In this document: in pieces, positions 1 through 7,519 of the stretch | How the letters are laid out: every line of letters begins with the position of its first letter | Numbering within the stretch: position 1 is the stretch's first letter | Assembly: GCA_902773065.1 (NCBI GenBank) | Contig: CACYDD010000267.1 | Coordinates: 1-9,161 of the forward strand | Source: an uncultured Ruminococcus sp. | GTDB lineage: Bacteria > Bacillota > Clostridia > Oscillospirales > Acutalibacteraceae | Length of the DNA: 9,161 nt | Direction of reading: 5' to 3' | Position numbers and translations under genes: made by a program | Notes under the pieces: model-generated | What the model was told of the DNA's origin: nothing | The model's database searches: none | Seen by the model: only the letters and a program-made list of their open reading frames with translations

Positions 1-9
1 AGAGAGTTG

Positions 10-726
10 ATGCCTAAGCATCACGGCTCTTCACACCGTTCTATTCATGGGAAGAATTTTATAATTCTTCCCATTCTTTATTCTGTATTGATCCTTGGAT
101 TGTCAGCAATGATCATTATTCCTAATGCAATGCGGTTCTATAACATGGCAAGTTTGTTTTTCTCGGATTCGGAAGTGGATTTTTCAACAGGTTATGACAG
201 TATTTATGTGCCTGTTTCGGATGGTCTGGAAGAGGAAAGTAGTTCAGAACAGCCAAAAAAAGAAACAAAGAAAACAGTTCCGCTTTCGGAAATATTGATG
301 CCGCATTACGGAGAACAATTCGGTGAACTGATTATTGAGGACTGCCAGGTCAAGGCAAACCTTTTCTGGGGTGACGGAGATGTTCAGCTTGACAACGGTG
401 TGGGAGTTTTTAACGGAAGTTTCATACCCGGATATGGAAAAACGATTATGGTGGCAGGCCATAATGTGACATATTTCAACGGTCTGAAATATGCAGAAAA
501 AGGACAGAAAGTTCTTATCAGAACAAGTTATGGAAACTATACCTATGAAATTACCGATATACAGGTAAAGGACAGTCAGGACAGTTCCGCTTATGATCTG
601 AAAGCCGATAAGGAAAATCTGATCATGTATACTTGTTATCCTTTTGATGAGATCGGACTTACGCCCAACCGATGCTTTGTGTATGCAAAGTTTGTTTCGG
701 GACCGGTAATAGATAAAAAAAGTTAA
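10..726 (+). CDS. Sortase, class D-like, membrane-anchored
   Basis: Cysteine transpeptidase that cuts surface proteins at an LPXTG-like sorting signal and joins them to the cell wall or to pilin subunits on the outer face of the membrane. Counting from the ATG at 10 (238 aa), a basic N-terminus is followed by one membrane segment at about residues 17-38, then an acidic, Ser/Glu-rich linker (about 70-88), then the sortase beta-barrel. The catalytic triad is visible: His151 in VAGHN, Cys209 in MYTCYPF and Arg221 in PNRCF. The TCYPF signature is typical of class D enzymes; the subclass is an inference. A TTG at position 7 is in frame just before the ATG, and the frame stays open to the window edge, so the true start could be slightly upstream; AGAGAG at 1-6 is only a weak ribosome binding site. 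No sorting-signal substrate is encoded in the window, so the target is unknown. It is 12 bp from the next gene and probably cotranscribed with it. Confidence 0.9.
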   Translation: MPKHHGSSHRSIHGKNFIILPILYSVLILGLSAMIIIPNAMRFYNMASLFFSDSEVDFSTGYDSIYVPVSDGLEEESSSEQPKKETKKTVPLSEILMPHYGEQFGELIIEDCQVKANLFWGDGDVQLDNGVGVFNGSFIPGYGKTIMVAGHNVTYFNGLKYAEKGQKVLIRTSYGNYTYEITDIQVKDSQDSSAYDLKADKENLIMYTCYPFDEIGLTPNRCFVYAKFVSGPVIDKKS

Positions 727-738
727 GGAAGGTGCAGT

Positions 739-1602
739 ATGTCTGAATCTAAGAAAAAAGGAAACGATAAAGTAAGAGCATTCGTATTTGCTGTGGTTGC
801 ATTTTTTCTCGCCTGTATCCTGTTTCTGCTTTCGGCCTGTATTACACTGCGACTTACTTTTTTTTCAAATGATTATATGAAACAGGTCATGGCAGAGCAC
901 GAATATTATAATCAGGTGAAAGATGAACTGAAAACAAAGCTCACCAGTCTGTCTCATGCAAGCGGACTGAATGAGGAATTTGTGGATAATTTTGTTGACA
1001 AGCTGGATCTCAATCAGGAAATCAATAATTATGTTGACGCATTTTATAACAGTAATTCGACTCTTATAGATACGATAACATTTAAACAGAAATTCAGAGC
1101 AGCTATAGATGAATATGTTGAAGAACAGAATATCGAAAAGAGTAAGGTTTCTGAATCAGCTGTTGAATACCTTATGAATGAGGCAACCGAAATCTATCAG
1201 AATGAAATCAGTATCCCGTTCTTTTCTGTGGCGGCTAATTATATTAATAAGCTCAGCACACCACTCAATATTGTAATGTTTGGTCTGGCTGTTGCTGCAT
1301 TGGTTCTGTGTGTGATCATATATTTTACAAGCAGCTTCAAGCACAGAGCTTTTCGGTATTTCAGCTATGCGTTCGGAGGTGCAGCAATCAGCTGTGCGGT
1401 GATTCCGTCTGTTGTGTATATTTCAGGGTTTATTGAAAAAATTAATATCTCAACACGTTCGCTTTACAATCTGTTTGTGAATTATTTTAATGGAGCATTT
1501 GCCTATTTCTGGTTCTTTGCAGCAGCATTTCTGATTATTTCAGCTGCATCGTTCTTTGTGTTCAAAAGAAAGCATGATAAACTTGTAAAGGGACATCATT
1601 AA
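739..1602 (+). CDS. Unrecognised four-helix membrane protein
   Basis: I do not recognise this 287-aa protein. It has a Lys-rich cytoplasmic N-terminus, a first membrane helix at about residues 14-38, and an acidic, helix-prone region of about 130 residues (45-170) that should lie outside the membrane. Three further helices follow at about 174-197, 208-231 and 252-275, and the tail is basic (FKRKHDKLVKGHH). The start is well supported: AAGGAAGG at 725-732 sits 6 nt before the ATG. The ribosome binding site overlaps the stop codon of the sortase gene, so the two are almost certainly one transcript, which ends at the terminator at 1611-1638. By position it could be an accessory membrane partner of the sortase (anchoring, folding or presentation of its substrate), but nothing in the sequence shows this directly. 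Confidence 0.8.
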   Translation: MSESKKKGNDKVRAFVFAVVAFFLACILFLLSACITLRLTFFSNDYMKQVMAEHEYYNQVKDELKTKLTSLSHASGLNEEFVDNFVDKLDLNQEINNYVDAFYNSNSTLIDTITFKQKFRAAIDEYVEEQNIEKSKVSESAVEYLMNEATEIYQNEISIPFFSVAANYINKLSTPLNIVMFGLAVAALVLCVIIYFTSSFKHRAFRYFSYAFGGAAISCAVIPSVVYISGFIEKINISTRSLYNLFVNYFNGAFAYFWFFAAAFLIISAASFFVFKRKHDKLVKGHH

Positions 1603-1610
1603 AAAATAGT

Positions 1611-1638
1611 CGGGAAGGTCAATGCCTTCCCGTTTTTT
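1611..1638 (+). terminator. Intrinsic terminator of the sortase operon
   Basis: A perfect 8-bp stem, CGGGAAGG (1611-1618) with CCTTCCCG (1625-1632), closes a 6-nt loop and is followed by six T residues (1633-1638). It begins 8 bp after the stop codon of the membrane protein. A run of A before the stem means it could also stop transcription from the other strand. Confidence 0.92.
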
Positions 1639-1663
1639 ATTTATCAGAGTAGCGTTAAAAATA

Positions 1664-1692
1664 TTGATTTTGTATTGGTTTTGGAATATAAT
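1664..1692 (+). promoter_or_regulatory. Sigma-A-type promoter of murD
   Basis: The -35 box TTGATT (1664-1669) and a perfect -10 box TATAAT (1687-1692) are separated by exactly 17 bp, within A/T-rich DNA. The transcript should start near 1698-1700, giving murD an untranslated leader of about 28 nt. The promoter lies just downstream of the preceding terminator, so murD is expressed separately from the sortase pair. Confidence 0.85.
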
Positions 1693-1726
1693 TAAGTTGA
1701 ATAATATTGAAGTGAGGATTATGATT

Positions 1727-3121
1727 ATGAAAACTGAAGCAGAAAAATTCTTTGATTTTATAAACGGCAAAACAATCGCACTCTGCGGTATCGGAGGAAG
1801 CAACCTTCCGCTGATTCGTCTTTTCAAAAAGTATGGTGCAAATGTTCTCGCCTGCGACAAAAGAGAGCGTGAGACTCTTGGCGAAAATGCGGAGCTTGCC
1901 GAGCAGTACGGTGCAGAACTCAGACTTGGTGAGGGATACCTTGATGATCTGGATGCAGATATCATTTTCCGTACTCCCGGCATGAAATACTATATGCCTG
2001 AACTTGTCAAGGCAAGACAGCAGGGAACGGCAGTGACAAGCGAAATGGAGGTCTTTTTCGACCTTTGCCCCTGTAAGATCATTGCTGTAACAGGCAGCGA
2101 CGGTAAAACAACAACCACTACCATAATCTCGGAAATTCTGAAGGCTCAGGGATATACCGTACATCTCGGCGGCAATATCGGCAGACCGCTCCTTCCTGAT
2201 ATTGAAACCATTGGTTTCGATGATATCGCTGTAGTGGAGCTGTCAAGCTTCCAGCTGATCTCGATGCGGAAAAGCCCCGATATTGCTGTTGTGACCAACC
2301 TCGCTCCGAATCATCTTGATATTCATAAGGATATGCAGGAATATATTGATTCCAAGAAAAATATTGTACTTCACCAGAATGCATTCGGCAAAGCTGTGCT
2401 GAATCTTGATAATGAAATTTCCTATTCTTTTAAAGATGAAGTAAGAGGAAGTTTGTATCTTTTCTCACGCAGAAGCAAGGTCAAAAATGGTGCGTATCTG
2501 AGTGATGACGGAAAAATCATCATGTCGGAATATGGCAGGGAAACTGAAATTATGGATGCCAAGGATATTAAGATCCCGGGTCTGCATAATATTGAAAACT
2601 ATCTTGCTGCGATCAGTGCGGTATGGGGATTGGCAACAGCAGAAACGATAAAGAAAACTGCCGAAAGCTTCGGCGGCGTGGAACACAGGGCAGAACTTGT
2701 CAGAGAGCTTGACGGCGTAAAATACTATAACGATGCGATTGGCACAAGCCCGACCAGAACCGTAAAGGGAATGTTGTCACTGTTTGAGCAAAAAATTATA
2801 CTGATCGCCGGCGGTTATGACAAGAAAATTCCTTATGACGAAATGGGAAAGGTTGTTCCCGATACCGTAAAGGTGCTGATTCTTTTCGGTGCAACCGCCG
2901 ATAAAATTGAAGCATCAACAAAAGCAGCATCGTCCTACAGCGAAAATAATCCGAAAATCATCAGAGTCAGCAATATGGAAGAAGCTGTGAAAACTGCAAG
3001 AGAAAATGCCGTTGCGGGTGATATCATATCTATGTCACCTGCCAGTGCAAGCTTTGATATGTACAAGAATTTTGCCGAGAAAGGTCTTCATTTCAAAAAA
3101 ATCGTCAATGAATTGAAGTGA
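1727..3121 (+). CDS. murD: UDP-N-acetylmuramoyl-L-alanine--D-glutamate ligase (MurD)
   Basis: Cytoplasmic ATP-dependent Mur ligase that adds D-glutamate to UDP-MurNAc-L-Ala, the second amino-acid step of peptidoglycan precursor synthesis. With the start at 1727 it is 464 aa, close to the family's usual 450. An N-terminal UDP-binding Rossmann domain (ALCGIGGS near residue 18) is followed by the ATP-binding P-loop TGSDGKTTT (122-130), ELSSFQL (171-177), NHLDIH (195-200) with the probable carbamylated lysine at about 210 (YIDSKKNI), GLHNIENYLAA (285-295), then the C-terminal domain with NDAIGTSPTRT, GGYDKK (362-367) and SPASASFDMYKNF (from 437). The start is chosen because GAGG at 1714-1717 is 9 nt before the ATG at 1727; an ATG at 1721 is only 3 nt away. 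A longer frame opening at 1622 lies inside the upstream terminator and before the promoter, so it cannot be right. The gene is away from other mur or fts genes in this window. Confidence 0.96.
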   Translation: MKTEAEKFFDFINGKTIALCGIGGSNLPLIRLFKKYGANVLACDKRERETLGENAELAEQYGAELRLGEGYLDDLDADIIFRTPGMKYYMPELVKARQQGTAVTSEMEVFFDLCPCKIIAVTGSDGKTTTTTIISEILKAQGYTVHLGGNIGRPLLPDIETIGFDDIAVVELSSFQLISMRKSPDIAVVTNLAPNHLDIHKDMQEYIDSKKNIVLHQNAFGKAVLNLDNEISYSFKDEVRGSLYLFSRRSKVKNGAYLSDDGKIIMSEYGRETEIMDAKDIKIPGLHNIENYLAAISAVWGLATAETIKKTAESFGGVEHRAELVRELDGVKYYNDAIGTSPTRTVKGMLSLFEQKIILIAGGYDKKIPYDEMGKVVPDTVKVLILFGATADKIEASTKAASSYSENNPKIIRVSNMEEAVKTARENAVAGDIISMSPASASFDMYKNFAEKGLHFKKIVNELK

Positions 3122-3383
3122 GGAGTTACTATGTGTAAATTATTTGACAGATAGATGGAACAAATAAGCGTCAATAGTGGGCGGAGAGAAATCGGTATCC
3201 CTTACTGACAAGAAGCAACCCACGCACCGAAAGAGGTGCTATCGTGATCCGTAAAATGACCGAGCGTGGATTGAAATAAGGCAACTGTTACAAAAACCAT
3301 CAGTGAGCTCATTACAAGCTATGGTTTATCAGAAGAAAAGGCTGCTCAGAAAGTGGAGCAGTACTGGAATGTAGTATAAAAAT
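3122..3383 (+). other. Intergenic stretch with short peptide and decayed coding sequence
   Basis: No intact gene of normal size is seen. AGGAG (3121-3125), overlapping the murD stop, is placed 5 nt before an ATG at 3131 that opens only a 7-codon peptide, MCKLFDR, ending at 3154. A second ATG at 3155 gives 17 codons (stop at 3206). Beyond that the DNA reads like broken protein sequence, described in the next entry. I see no tRNA, no riboswitch and no convincing promoter: a TTGACA at 3144-3149 has no -10 box at a workable distance. Confidence 0.5.
3178..3379 (+). pseudogene. Possible small gene remnant split by a frameshift
   Basis: Two adjacent frames carry protein-like sequence. Frame one is open from 3178 and ends RTERGAIVIRKMTERGLK before TAA (3277-3279). 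A second frame, open from 3275, reads ATVTKTISELITSYGL followed by SEEKAAQKVEQYW and stops with TAA at 3377-3379. Removing one A from the AAA at 3274-3276 joins them as ...MTERGLNKATVTKTISEL..., which reads smoothly across the junction. The stop is 4 bp before a strong terminator, as expected for a gene end. The second half has the look of an amphipathic helical domain. No start codon with a ribosome binding site is in frame, so it is most likely decayed. I do not recognise the family, and chance open sequence remains possible. Confidence 0.35.
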
Positions 3384-3424
3384 AAAAGCCGCCGATACCC
3401 TTGGCTGACGGACGGCGGCTTTTT
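3384..3424 (+). terminator. Strong intrinsic terminator / possible attenuator
   Basis: The stem AAAAGCCGCCG (3384-3394) pairs perfectly with CGGCGGCTTTT (3413-3423), giving a 7-bp GC core flanked by 4 A-T pairs, an 18-nt loop and a T run (3420-3424). It should work on both strands. It lies only 4 nt before the ribosome binding site of the first M42 gene, so it is either the end of the upstream transcript or a regulatory hairpin in the leader of the downstream operon. Confidence 0.88.
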
Positions 3425-3441
3425 GATTGGGAGGAAAGATT

Positions 3442-4479
3442 TTGGAAACCAAAGAAATTTTAAAGGTACTTTGTACCGAAAAAGGGATTTCGGGCAGAGA
3501 AAATGAATTGTTTGAAACGATTTCAGCTTTGCTTGCAGATAAAGCCGAACTAGGACGTATGCCCAACGGCAATATCATAGCTGAATTGGGAAATGCGGAA
3601 TCGAATTACATGATCATGCTGGATGCACATATTGACAGAATCGGGCTTATCGTTACCTATATTGACGATAACGGATTTATTAAGGCGGAGCCTGTGGGAG
3701 GAATTGACCTGCGTGCTTTGCCGACAAGTGCCGTGACCATTAAGGGTACATATGCTACTGATATCACTGAGGATATTACAGGCATTGTTTGTGCGATGCC
3801 GCCGCACCTTACCAAAAAGGAAGAGGGGCTGACTCGTGACAATATCTGGATCGACACAGGGCTTCCGGCTGATGTCGTAAAAGATATGGTAAATCTTGGA
3901 GACAGCATTATTGTAAAGAGCGAATTCCGTGAATTGCTGAATCATATGGTAACGGTTTCTGCACTTGACAACAGAGCAGGCTGTGCGGCACTTATCAAAT
4001 GCGCAGAGCTTTTGCAGGAAAAGGAATTGCCGTGCAAAGTATCACTGGTTTTTTCTTCTCAGGAGGAAACAAACGAAAGCGGAGCAAGAACTGCCGCGTT
4101 TGAGGTTTCGCCAGATGAAGCTATTGTTGTCGATGTGGGATTTGCAAAGCAGGACGGTGTACCGAATGAAAAAAGCGGTGCGGTCGGCTGCGGTGCTATT
4201 ATTAGCATTGCACCGGTTCTGTCAAAAACGATATCGGATAAATTGACAGAAATTGCAGGACAACTGGAAATTCAATGTGATTATGAGGTTGATGGCGGCG
4301 GAACAGGAACAAATGCCGACGGAATCGCTGTTTCAAAAGGCGGAGTTCCTTGTGGTGTGCTTTCCATCCCTGAAAAGAATATGCACACACAAACGGAAAC
4401 TGTATCAACGGATGATGTTGACAGTGTGGCAAAAATTCTTGCGAAATATATTCTGAGGGGAGGTATTCAGAATGCTTGA
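3442..4479 (+). CDS. M42 family metallo-aminopeptidase, first copy
   Basis: Cytoplasmic dinuclear-metal aminopeptidase of the M42 (glutamyl/deblocking aminopeptidase, FrvX/TET) family, which trims peptides from the N-terminus. It is 345 aa, a normal length. Expected ligands and catalytic residues are all present: His63 and Asp65 (AHIDRIG), bridging Asp176 (ALDNRAG), the catalytic Glu pair 208/209 (SQEET), Asp231 (VVDVG) and His315 (NMHTQTE). The start is TTG at 3442, because GGGAGG (3429-3434) lies 7 nt before it; the in-frame TTG at 3427 has the ribosome binding site inside its own codons and no site upstream. It is the first gene of a tight six-gene cluster, and its end overlaps the next gene by 8 nt. 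Substrate preference cannot be read from the sequence. Confidence is high for family and moderate for the exact start. Confidence 0.93.
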   Translation: METKEILKVLCTEKGISGRENELFETISALLADKAELGRMPNGNIIAELGNAESNYMIMLDAHIDRIGLIVTYIDDNGFIKAEPVGGIDLRALPTSAVTIKGTYATDITEDITGIVCAMPPHLTKKEEGLTRDNIWIDTGLPADVVKDMVNLGDSIIVKSEFRELLNHMVTVSALDNRAGCAALIKCAELLQEKELPCKVSLVFSSQEETNESGARTAAFEVSPDEAIVVDVGFAKQDGVPNEKSGAVGCGAIISIAPVLSKTISDKLTEIAGQLEIQCDYEVDGGGTGTNADGIAVSKGGVPCGVLSIPEKNMHTQTETVSTDDVDSVAKILAKYILRGGIQNA

Positions 4480-5503
4480 TTTTACACTTCTTGAAAAACT
4501 GTGCAGAGCAGGAGGTATTTCGGGTGACGAAGGTGAAGTACGGAATATCATCCTTGAAGAGATACGCCCTTATGCGGATGAAATGAAAACAGATGGTTTA
4601 GGAAATGTGATCGTATTCAAAAAGGGAAAAACAAAACCCAAAAAGAAACTGATGCTTTCTGCTCATATGGACGAGGTAGGTTTTATTGTTACCGATATTA
4701 CCGACAAAGGACAGTTGAAATTTGCCTGTGTCGGAGGAATCAATGACAGTGCGGTATTTGCAAAACAGGTATTTGTGGGAAAAAATAAAATTCCCGGTGC
4801 GATAAGCTGTAAGCCTGTTCATGTACTGAAAGCTGACGAAAAGGGCAAGAATCCGCCTGCCGAATCATTGACTATAGAAATCGGTGCAAAAAGTAAGGAA
4901 GAAGCATTACAGTATGTTTCTCTCGGTGACAGCGTAATTTTCGACAGTCCTTATGAAAATCAGGGTGGAAGAATTATCGGTAAGGCAATAGACGACCGTT
5001 TCGGCTGTCTTGTGCTGATTGAAATGATAAAGTCAGAGTTGCCGTTTGATATGCATTTTTTATTCTGCGTGCAGGAGGAAATCGGACTGCGTGGTTCAAC
5101 AGCGGCAGCATATACTGTAAATCCTGACAGTGCCATTGTCATAGAAGCGACAACAGCGGCAGATTTGCCCGGAGCAGAGGGAGAAAAGAAGGTTTGCAGT
5201 GTCGGCGGCGGTGCAGTGGTATCGTTTATGGACAGGGCAACGATTTATGACAAGGGATATTACGATCTGGCAATGGACATAGGCTCAGAGAAAAATATTG
5301 CCGTCCAGACCAAAACGATGATTGCAGGCGGTAATGATGCAGGTGCGATTCACCGCAGCAGAGGGGGCGTACGTACCATAGCGGTATCTGTTCCGTGCCG
5401 TTATCTTCATTCTTCGTCAAGCCTGATTTCCGTATCGGATGCGGAGGCAGTTTATGAAATTGTCAAAGAATTGGCAGCAGCGATCATCAAAAACGAAACA
5501 TGA
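4472..5503 (+). CDS. M42 family metallo-aminopeptidase, second copy
   Basis: Second M42 aminopeptidase, 343 aa, same fold and reaction as its neighbour but clearly diverged, so not a recent duplication. The active site is complete: His65 and Asp67 (AHMDEVG), Asp174 (AIDDRFG), Glu202/203 (QEEIG), Glu225 (VIEATTAADLPG) and His313 (RYLHSSSS). The fourth metal ligand here is Glu where the first copy has Asp; both are known in the family. The insert GAEGEKKVCSVGGGAVV and the GGNDAGAIHRSRGGV stretch match canonical M42 better than the first copy does. AGGGGAGG (4456-4463) is 8 nt before the ATG, within the end of the upstream gene, and the reading frames overlap by 8 nt, suggesting coupled translation. 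The pair may assemble into a mixed tetrahedral (TET-like) particle; that is inference from adjacency. Confidence 0.94.
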   Translation: MLDFTLLEKLCRAGGISGDEGEVRNIILEEIRPYADEMKTDGLGNVIVFKKGKTKPKKKLMLSAHMDEVGFIVTDITDKGQLKFACVGGINDSAVFAKQVFVGKNKIPGAISCKPVHVLKADEKGKNPPAESLTIEIGAKSKEEALQYVSLGDSVIFDSPYENQGGRIIGKAIDDRFGCLVLIEMIKSELPFDMHFLFCVQEEIGLRGSTAAAYTVNPDSAIVIEATTAADLPGAEGEKKVCSVGGGAVVSFMDRATIYDKGYYDLAMDIGSEKNIAVQTKTMIAGGNDAGAIHRSRGGVRTIAVSVPCRYLHSSSSLISVSDAEAVYEIVKELAAAIIKNET

Positions 5504-6273
5504 TTTATTATGCAGACAAAAACGAAAAGAAACATATTTCTGCTATAAAAGCATTGTGCAGTGAAAGCAGTGTGACAGCGTGTAGAATCAAGAGCTTGTA
5601 TGAAAGTTACGGGCAGTATGGTCTGGCGCAGTTCTGGGTACAGTATGACAGTGACGGAAAAGCTGTTTCCACATTAAGCAGATACGGCGGTGATATGACG
5701 ATTTACCTGACCGAAAATTCGGATACAGAAGAACTGAAAGATTTTATCACTGTTGTCGGAGCGGCAAGTGTGACAAGTGAAAAGCTGATATATGAAAGCA
5801 GTAAAAGCGGTGTCATCATGCGACTTACGGATAGGAAAAAACTGAAATTCTGCAATACGGATACAGAGTATGAATTTGCACCCTCACTTCCGGAGGTTTA
5901 CCGGCTTTTGAAACAGTGCAAAGGTGACGGTTTTGCTGTTCCGGAATATGAGGATTTTCTGCTTGATACTTCCCACAGACTGCGGCACAGTACAGCTTTG
6001 TGCTGTGCTGTTGTCAGGAACAATGAGCCGTTGGCGTTTGCTATGACGGCGGCCTTGAGTGAAAAAACAGCAGTGATCGGAGCGGTATGCACTCACCCCG
6101 ACCACAGAAGAACAGGTCTGGGTGCTGAATGTGTGTCAAAACTGATACAGCAGCTGAACGGCAGAGAAATACTGATTATGAGAGAACAGAACCGGAACGA
6201 GCAATTTTACAATTCTCTCGGTTTTGAAAATGAAGGAAAGTTTTATCAGGAGATATGGAAAGATGAAAAATAA
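5500..6273 (+). CDS. GNAT family N-acetyltransferase
   Basis: Acetyl-CoA-dependent N-acyltransferase of unknown acceptor, 257 aa, about 100 longer than a single GNAT domain. The C-terminal half carries the acetyl-CoA pyrophosphate-binding motif HPDHRRTGLGAECV (199-212), preceded by a strand (AVIGAVCT) and followed by the typical FYNSLGFENEGKFYQEIW ending (residues 236-253). The N-terminal 130 residues show no clear motif and may be a degenerate second GNAT domain. The start ATG overlaps the stop of the second M42 gene in an ATGA arrangement, so translation is coupled. Its place between aminopeptidases and an amino-acid PLP enzyme suggests a small amino-acid or peptide-like acceptor, but this is only context. 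Confidence 0.85.
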   Translation: MIYYADKNEKKHISAIKALCSESSVTACRIKSLYESYGQYGLAQFWVQYDSDGKAVSTLSRYGGDMTIYLTENSDTEELKDFITVVGAASVTSEKLIYESSKSGVIMRLTDRKKLKFCNTDTEYEFAPSLPEVYRLLKQCKGDGFAVPEYEDFLLDTSHRLRHSTALCCAVVRNNEPLAFAMTAALSEKTAVIGAVCTHPDHRRTGLGAECVSKLIQQLNGREILIMREQNRNEQFYNSLGFENEGKFYQEIWKDEK

Positions 6274-7519
6274 TTTTTTTGACATTTCAAAAGAAATAGC
6301 GGAGTTTGGTGCAAAGGCAGAAGCAAAAGCAAAAACATATTTTGAGAGAACGGACGAAATTACAGAATTCAATCAGCTGAAAATGCTCAAAGCGTTTCAG
6401 AATGCACGAGTCAGCGAAAGCTGTTTTACCCCCTCGACGGGTTATGGTTACGGCGACAGGGGCAGAGAGGTATTAGATCAGATATTTGCAGAAGTTCTTG
6501 ATACAGAAGATGCACTTGTCCGTCACAATTTTGCCAGCGGAACACATACACTCACAGTGGCATTGTTCGGTGTACTCAGACCGGGCGATACGATGGTTTC
6601 CGTTACAGGAGTACCATATGACACATTGCAGGGCGTGATTGGTCTGGGCGGCGAAAGCAGCGGTTCATTAAAGGAATTCGGAATCCGTTATGAGCAGGTT
6701 GACCTTTTGTCTGATGGAAGCGTTGATTATGAGGGAATCAAAAAGACAGTCAAGCCTGACACAAAAATGGTATATATCCAGCGTTCGAGGGGATATTCTC
6801 TTCGTCCGACATTGCTCATCAGTGATATTAAAAAAATTGCGGCACTTGCCAAAAGTATTGCACCGGATTGTATTGTCATGTTGGACAACTGCTACGGTGA
6901 ATTTGTGGAAACAGAAGCACCGGGAGCATATGTTGATCTGATGGCAGGTTCGCTGATCAAAAATCCCGGCGGCGGTATTGCGCCCACAGGGGGATATATT
7001 GCAGGCAGAAAAAAATTGGTGGAGGACTGTTCCTACCGACTTACCACGCCGGGAACAGGAAAAGAGATCGGCTGCACACTGAACCAGAGCAGAGAATTGT
7101 TTATGGGCGCATTCAATGCACCGCACGTAACGGGAGAGGCTTTGAAAACCGCAATATTTGCAGCGGCACTGTTTGAGCTGCTGGGATTTGAGGTAACACC
7201 AAGCTTTGAGGAAGTAAGGGGAGATATCATTCAGGCGATTCTTCTCGGCAATGAAGAGCGGTTAATTAAATTCTGTCAGGGAATACAGGCGGCTTCTCCC
7301 ATTGATTCCTTTGTTACGCCCGAACCGTGGGATATGCCCGGTTATGACAGCAAGGTCATTATGGCGGCAGGTGCATTTACGCTTGGTTCATCCATAGAGC
7401 TTTCTGCTGATGCACCGCTTCGTGAACCGTATGCAGTATGGATGCAGGGGGGACTGAATTTCCACAGCGGAAAAACCGCCGTTCTGCTTGCGGCCGAGAA
7501 AATGAAAGGTTTAGGGTAA
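6263..7519 (+). CDS. PLP-dependent PF06838 protein (methionine gamma-lyase / 'aluminium resistance' family)
   Basis: Fold-type I pyridoxal-phosphate enzyme, 418 aa, of the family annotated as methionine gamma-lyase-like or aluminium resistance protein and common in Firmicutes. Its real reaction is poorly established; C-S lyase activity on sulfur amino acids is the usual assignment. Visible features are STGYGYGDRGRE (58-69), the cofactor phosphate-binding loop FASGTHT (90-96), DNCYGEFVE with the Asp contacting the PLP ring (from 208), and SLIKNPGGGIAPTGGY with the probable Schiff-base Lys233. The start ATG at 6263 is preceded by AGGAG (6248-6252, 10 nt spacing) and matches the normal family N-terminus (FFDISKEIAEFG); an earlier in-frame ATG at 6224 would add 13 residues of non-family sequence. 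It overlaps the acetyltransferase gene by 11 nt. Confidence 0.93.
   Translation: MKNNFFDISKEIAEFGAKAEAKAKTYFERTDEITEFNQLKMLKAFQNARVSESCFTPSTGYGYGDRGREVLDQIFAEVLDTEDALVRHNFASGTHTLTVALFGVLRPGDTMVSVTGVPYDTLQGVIGLGGESSGSLKEFGIRYEQVDLLSDGSVDYEGIKKTVKPDTKMVYIQRSRGYSLRPTLLISDIKKIAALAKSIAPDCIVMLDNCYGEFVETEAPGAYVDLMAGSLIKNPGGGIAPTGGYIAGRKKLVEDCSYRLTTPGTGKEIGCTLNQSRELFMGAFNAPHVTGEALKTAIFAAALFELLGFEVTPSFEEVRGDIIQAILLGNEERLIKFCQGIQAASPIDSFVTPEPWDMPGYDSKVIMAAGAFTLGSSIELSADAPLREPYAVWMQGGLNFHSGKTAVLLAAEKMKGLG

Noticed and set aside
1540..1983. 147-aa - strand open frame
   Set aside because: Covers the terminator, promoter and start of murD on the opposite strand; Ser-rich composition comes from reverse-reading coding DNA.
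1655..2164. 169-aa - strand open frame
   Set aside because: Lies antisense to murD and its promoter; Cys- and Phe-rich with no motif, a typical shadow of a real gene.
3144..3177. TTGACA at 3144-3149 as a -35 box for the M42 operon
   Set aside because: No -10-like hexamer at 16-18 bp; the nearest A/T hexamers are 13 or 22 bp away, and the strong terminator lies downstream.
3178..3400. Antiterminator pairing of GGCGG (3180-3184) and GGTATC (3194-3199) with the terminator's left arm
   Set aside because: The two pairings run in the wrong order to form one helix, and each alone is only 5-6 bp, so no credible alternative fold could be drawn.
3312..3578. 88-aa - strand open frame across the intergenic region
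   Set aside because: Runs through the terminator hairpin and antisense into the M42 gene; no recognisable protein features.
6668..7126. 152-aa - strand open frame
   Set aside because: Antisense to the well-supported PF06838 gene; no domain signature or ribosome binding site.
7438..7518. N-terminal extension of the CPBP protease from an ATG at 7438
   Set aside because: The extension is hydrophilic out-of-frame text within the PLP enzyme gene; the ATG at 7519 directly begins the first membrane segment.
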